64,000 nt of DNA. Origin: Eleusine coracana subsp. coracana (taxonomy: Eukaryota > Streptophyta > Magnoliopsida > Poales > Poaceae). The notes under the pieces were generated by a model. It did no database searches, was not told the DNA's origin, and was given only the letters and a program-made list of their open reading frames with translations. Position numbers and translations under genes: made by a program. Location of the stretch: positions 41,654,963-41,718,962 of the forward strand of contig CM064421.1 in NCBI GenBank assembly GCA_032690845.1. Direction: 5' to 3'. Below, one piece after another: positions 60,054 through 64,000 of this stretch. Within the stretch, counting starts at the first letter, position 1. The number at the start of each line of letters is the position of its first letter.

Positions 60054-60596
60054 AAGTCATGTCTTAAACTTTTCTATATTCCCTCTAGAGTCATATTTAA
60101 TCTTATAGACCTATTTACAGCCTACTGTTTTGACTCCTTTAGGAATTTCTTCTAAGTCCCAAACTTTATTGAGACTCATTGATTTCATTTTATCCTTCAT
60201 GACCTCCAATCATTCAGATGAGTCGACACTTCTCATGGCTTCTTCATATGAGATGGGGTCATCCTCCATATGATATTCTTTTATGTTATATAATTCATAG
60301 TCAGCCGGTATTGCTCACTTTCTAGCTCTTTGAGACCTCCTAGGGCCCTCTTCATTTGGCACAATCTCTGGTTGAGCCTCTTGTGAAGCCTGCTCTTCTG
60401 GCACATTATCTGTGTGAGGGTGCTGCTGCTCCCCTTCATCAGTGGCAGTTTTCTCTTGTACCACAGGTGAAATGACAACAGGTGTTGGCGCTGCAACATC
60501 AGACATTACAGGCTCAATATCAACAGGCAGTGAGAAGAAAAGTTCTTGACTCATAGAGTTGGGTACATATACCCGCTTCTCCTCAAGATCGATCTC

Positions 60597-61769
60597 TCAA
60601 GCTACCAAGCTCCCCCTAATCATTTCGTCCTCTAAGAAGATGGCATGTCTTGTTTCTACAAACTTCGTGTATCTATCTAAGCAGTAGAAACAGAAACCTT
60701 TGGACTTTTTTGGGTAGCCAATAAAATGGCAACTTACTGTCTTGGGATCCAACTTTCCAAGACTTGGGTTGAAGATCTTAGCCTCTGCAGGACTCCCCCA
60801 CACCCGGAGGTGTTCCAGTGAAGGCACTCTTCCAGTCCATAATTCATACGGTGTTTTGGGCACCGATTTGCTTGGAACTCTATTAAGAATATGAATAGCG
60901 ATTTTTAATGCCTCTATCCATAAGCTCACTGGCAGTGTGGAGTAGCTCATCATGCTGCGCACCATATCCATCAAGGTACGGTTACGCCTTTTTGCTACTA
61001 CATTCTGCTGTGGGTCGTCCGGTGTAGAATATTGAGCTACTATACCATTTTCTTGTAGGAACCTAGCAAAAGGCCCTCGGACTTGTCCATAAGGCGTATG
61101 CCTCCTGTAGTACTCCCCACCACGGTCGGACCTTACAACTTTAATCTTTAAATCATGTTGATTTTCTACTTCTGCTTTAAATATCTTAAATTTATCCAAT
61201 GCTTCTGATCTTTCTTTGATTGGATAAATATAACCATAGCGGGAGTAATCATCTATGAATGTTATAAACGAGTCATAACCATCCACACTCTTGATGAAAA
61301 AAGGACCACAAATATCCGTATGAATGATCTCTAATATTTCCACGCTTCTTTTGGCGTCTTTTTTTATTTTCATTACGTATTTTCCTTTAATGCATTCAAT
61401 GCATTGTTCTAAGTCTGTAAACTCCAATGGAGAAAGAATTTCATTCTTTACAAGTCTCTCAATTCTCTCCCTCAAAATATGGGCTAAGCGACAATGCCAT
61501 AATTTCGATGAGACGTTTGGAGTTCTTTTTCTTTTCTTGTTAACTTTAGTCAACAAGAACATAGGGACATTCATATCATGTACTTTATTATTCATACCAT
61601 GTATCGCATTCACATTATCGCCAAGTGATAATAAATAAAGCTTATCTTGTAAAGACGCAAAACCAATGCATTCATTATTAAACATAAGTTCACATTTGCC
61701 ATTACTAAAATGATAATCATAACTATCATAATCAAGACGCGATACACTTATTAAATTTTTTTGCAACAA
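60597..61769 (-). pseudogene. Copia GAG-pre-integrase and integrase domain (pol fragment)
   Basis: A 390-codon frame. The zinc-binding LWHCRLAHI...CIECIKGKY module is followed by the integrase core with IHTDICGPF and VRSDRGGEYY, which supply the two catalytic Asp. The third catalytic residue, normally Glu in the conserved NGVAERRNRT block, is Lys here (NVVAKRRNRT), so the core should be inactive. It ends at a stop at 60597-60599. Confidence 0.88.
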
Positions 61770-62143
61770 AGGTACAACTTTGGCTCTAGGTGAAGATCCC
61801 CTATAGCTTCAACTTTGGCTTCTACTCTATTAGCCACTCTTATCAAACCTTCGTCTCTTCCCATGGTTCTCGTCGTACGAAACCACTGTAAATAATTTGC
61901 AACATGAATAGTCGCTCCTAAATCAATACACCATGTGAATCTAGAATAATTAATATACAAGGATTCATTTACAAATATATTAATGTTCTCACTATTTCTT
62001 TGCATGAATAAATTCAGCCAGTCAGGACAATTTTTCTTGTAGTGTCCTTTGTGGTTGCAGTGGAGGCATGTGTCCTTGTCCACTACAACTTGTCCCTGTA
62101 AAGGCCTATGCTGTTGCTTGCCCATAGACTTAAAGTAAAACAC
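61751..62143 (-). pseudogene. Copia zinc knuckle and protease fragment
   Basis: The frame has a CCHC knuckle CLHCNHKGHYKKNC and then a protease-like WCIDLGATIHV, where the catalytic DSG triplet reads DLG. It overlaps the integrase frame at 61751-61769 in a different phase, indicating another frame break. Confidence 0.75.
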
Positions 62144-62263
62144 CGGTTTCTTTTGCTGCTTGCCCTTGTTCTTGTTGTCTTTTACATAGTGGACAGAACC
62201 ACCATGCTTGTTCTTGAATCTGTCCTCCTCTTAGACATTATTGGCAATGAGCTGCTCAAAAGT

Positions 62264-62824
62264 CTATTTTTCTGGGTTCATGTTGTAGTTGGAAACAAAG
62301 TTGTCAAACTGAGGTGGTAAGGACAACAACACAAAATGAACCAGGAGGTCTTCTTGAATCGTTAGATTCACAGTCTTCAGAATGTGCTCCCTAGTGCCAC
62401 CACCGGTGTATTTTTCATTCACCAGTTGTCTTATCATTTGTGTGGCATAATTCTTGGAAGACCCGGTAAACTGGTTCTCCACCCTCTGGAGATAGCCCTT
62501 TACTGTGTCTTCATTCTGGATTGAGCCCATGATGATGGGCTCAATCGTGTTCTTGGCAAGTGCCAAGCACTTCTTGTTGTCAAGAACCCATCTTCTGTGC
62601 TCAAGTTGAACTCGAGCTCTTTCAGAAGCACCATCCCTCTATCTCTTTTACCAAGCAGCATCTATTTCTTATGTGCCTCTGACAAGGTCAGGAGGCTCTA
62701 TTGGACATGGGGTAGTCACTACACAGTTCATCTCACCTATAACGAAGACAAGATCAATCTTTCTCTTCCAATCCCCATAGTTGTCCTCTTTCAACACTGG
62801 GATCTAGGGAAGAAAAGCCATCAT
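62264..62824 (-). pseudogene. Copia gag (UBN2-type) fragment
   Basis: The frame 62264-62566 matches copia gag (MGSIQNEDTVKGYLQRVENQ, LLSLPPQFDNFVSNYNMNPEK). Upstream, the likely gag start at 62822-62824 is followed by a premature stop at 62804-62806 and further disruptions near 62640. A stop at 62264-62266 separates it from the zinc-knuckle region. Confidence 0.7.
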
Positions 62825-63947
62825 GGTTGCCACTGAAATTAATCCTGAGAAGTGAGAACAAAAATAACATATAAATTCTAACATGTATATATTAAACCTA
62901 CATCACCGTTGGGCAGAAAATAGGTATAATATATAAATCATCAAAATATGACATTGCAATTAACAACGTTGGTCAGAAAATTACAATAACACATAATCTG
63001 AAAATTAATACTCCTAAAATTAAATTCTTCCGTTGGTTCGAAATTTAATTTTAGAAGATATGAATTTTATCAATAAACCTTAATTTCATAATCTTGCAGC
63101 GGAAACATAGCATAAAACATGTATGAACAGTAGCTTAAACTCTTATTTACTCTCTGAAATTATTATCTCGTTGGTTCAAAAAATTACAGAAGTAAATTCT
63201 ACAAAAAATCATCCAAATTCGATGAAAAGCTGTCAAAAACAGTTCTTAAAATGCTACTGTGCATTTCTGTCTATGTGACTGAGCCAAACCAAATTCAGCC
63301 CAAACTGCCTTCGCGCGTTGAGAATTGCATCGGCCCAGCCCAGTCGGGGCGTGCGCGCGAGCCTTGGTGCGGCCTTTCGGCCCAAACTCTTGGCCTTTCG
63401 GCCTCTTTGGCTGAGGCGCGCGCTCTAGCGGCCCACGGTCCAGCAACAGATTGTTGGGCCACCAATTCGGCCCAGCCGCGGCAGCGTGCCCTCCCCTTCC
63501 CCCGACTCGATCTCGATAGCTCGTTGAGATCGACGGACGAGCGCGCAAGTCACGTGAACAAAACTGGCGTGCGACTCGCCCCCGGACCAGAACCCTAGCG
63601 CCTCATTCTCTCTTCGATCCCTCTGTGTCCACTAGCTCCTCGCCGACGCGGGCGTTCACCCGTCGGTGAGCACGCCGCCGTCGAGTAGCTTGGCGATGGC
63701 GTCTCCACTTCCCGAGCCTCGCACACACGACGGCGTCACGACGGCAGGCGATGCCCGGTGTCTGTCCTACGCTGACGAGCGGCAACGATCTCTGGAGGCG
63801 AGGAGGAAACTAGGTGCGGCCCGACCCCTCACGTGCGCCCTCTGTTCTTCTAAAAACCGATCTAGGGTTAGGGATCTGAGGGGGGTTTCTTTCTTTCTTT
63901 GGCCAATCTGAAGACTGGCCTCTGTCCTCAACTAGAGCTCACGCAAG
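62825..63947 (-). other. Leader region of the copia element
   Basis: About 1.1 kb between the primer-binding site and gag. The half next to gag is AT-rich like the rest of the element; 63290-63860 is much more GC-rich. The short plus-strand frames in it (63251-63598 and 63666-63911) resemble nothing. A captured host fragment is possible but not shown. Confidence 0.5.
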
Positions 63948-63963
63948 GTGGCTCCGATACCAT
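63948..63963 (-). other. Primer-binding site of the copia element
   Basis: On the minus strand, TGGTATCGGAGCCACC directly follows the 5' LTR. It matches the plant initiator tRNA-Met primer-binding consensus (TGGTATCAGAGC) apart from one base, fixing the element's orientation. Confidence 0.85.
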
Positions 63964-64000
63964 TATTAGATGTCTATTCTTGCCTAGGCTAGCTTCTAGT
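63964..64000 (-). repeat. 5' LTR of the copia element (first 37 bp visible)
   Basis: This matches 58111-58147 at 35 of 37 positions. One difference changes the terminal CA (minus strand) to TA. The rest lies beyond the window. Confidence 0.88.

Larger units (their letters stand above)
58111..64000 (-). mobile_element. Ty1/copia LTR retrotransposon, degenerate, cut by the window edge
   Basis: A minus-strand copia element in the order (right to left) 5' LTR, primer-binding site, leader, gag, zinc knuckle/protease, integrase, reverse transcriptase, RNase H, polypurine tract, 3' LTR. Integrase before reverse transcriptase defines Ty1/copia. The 3' LTR is 58111-58649; only 37 bp of the 5' LTR are in the window, and 35 of these match the 3' copy, hinting at fairly recent insertion. 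Even so the coding region is broken by stops and a frameshift, so it is not autonomous. The left target site would be CCTCC at 58106-58110; its partner is outside the window. Confidence 0.93.

Noticed and set aside
63251..63911. Possible host gene captured by the copia leader
   Set aside because: Only a GC shift and short frames support it; no protein similarity, so it is not annotated as a gene.
1..64000. CRISPR arrays, tRNA or rRNA genes, bacterial operons
   Set aside because: None seen on either strand by reading; the window is plant nuclear DNA. A tRNAscan-SE run would be needed to exclude a small tRNA.

Overview
The window is nuclear DNA from a flowering plant, almost certainly a grass (Poaceae). 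Its genes are split by GT-AG introns, their first exons are very GC-rich and their introns AT-rich, the predicted proteins look monocot-like, and the spaces between genes hold grass-type transposable elements (Stowaway MITEs, hAT-type non-autonomous elements, a solo LTR, a Helitron-like 3' end, a Ty1/copia element). I cannot name the species. There are ten recognisable protein-coding genes in 64 kb; the first is cut by the left edge.

Layout. 155-1569 (+): 3' part of a low-molecular-weight purple acid phosphatase gene, with one broken splice acceptor. 2267-7349 (-): a 2OG-Fe(II) dioxygenase with a complete H-x-D...H...R centre; its introns carry a Stowaway and a hAT-type element. 7350-12490: intergenic, with a 1.2-kb foldback element containing nested hairpins, a Helitron-like terminus and low-complexity tracts. 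12491-16976 (+): an ALKBH10-like AlkB-fold protein whose metal ligands appear to be replaced. 17516-20230: a solo LTR. 20474-23091 (-): a group-III xyloglucan endotransglucosylase/hydrolase. 23092-28052: intergenic with two or three DNA transposons. 28053-30977 (+): an OBERON3/TITANIA-type PHD protein. 32275-32931 (-): a one-finger C2H2 regulator with EAR motifs and a 5'-UTR intron. 36692-40102 (-): a 12-exon G-box-binding bZIP factor. 43851-46463 (+): an intronless TAF1C/RRN6-like protein. 47416-50917 (-): the chloroplast import GTPase TOC34. 53082-54425 (-): an intronless U-box/ARM E3 ligase. 58111-64000 (-): a degenerate Ty1/copia element that runs off the right edge.

The host genes do not form a pathway. 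They are ordinary unlinked functions: phosphate scavenging, cell-wall remodelling, RNA or chromatin regulation, light/ABA-type transcription, rRNA transcription, plastid import and ubiquitination. The order PAP, ALKBH10-like, XTH, OBERON3-type matches, as I recall it, Arabidopsis At1g14700, At1g14710, At1g14720 and At1g14740, which suggests deep conserved microsynteny. I see no obvious new biological system. The observations most worth checking are the ALKBH10-like protein without its iron ligands, the lost splice acceptor in the phosphatase, the nested-hairpin foldback element and the microsynteny. Exon boundaries were set by hand from splice consensus, reading phase and family similarity; the internal phases of every multi-exon gene close.
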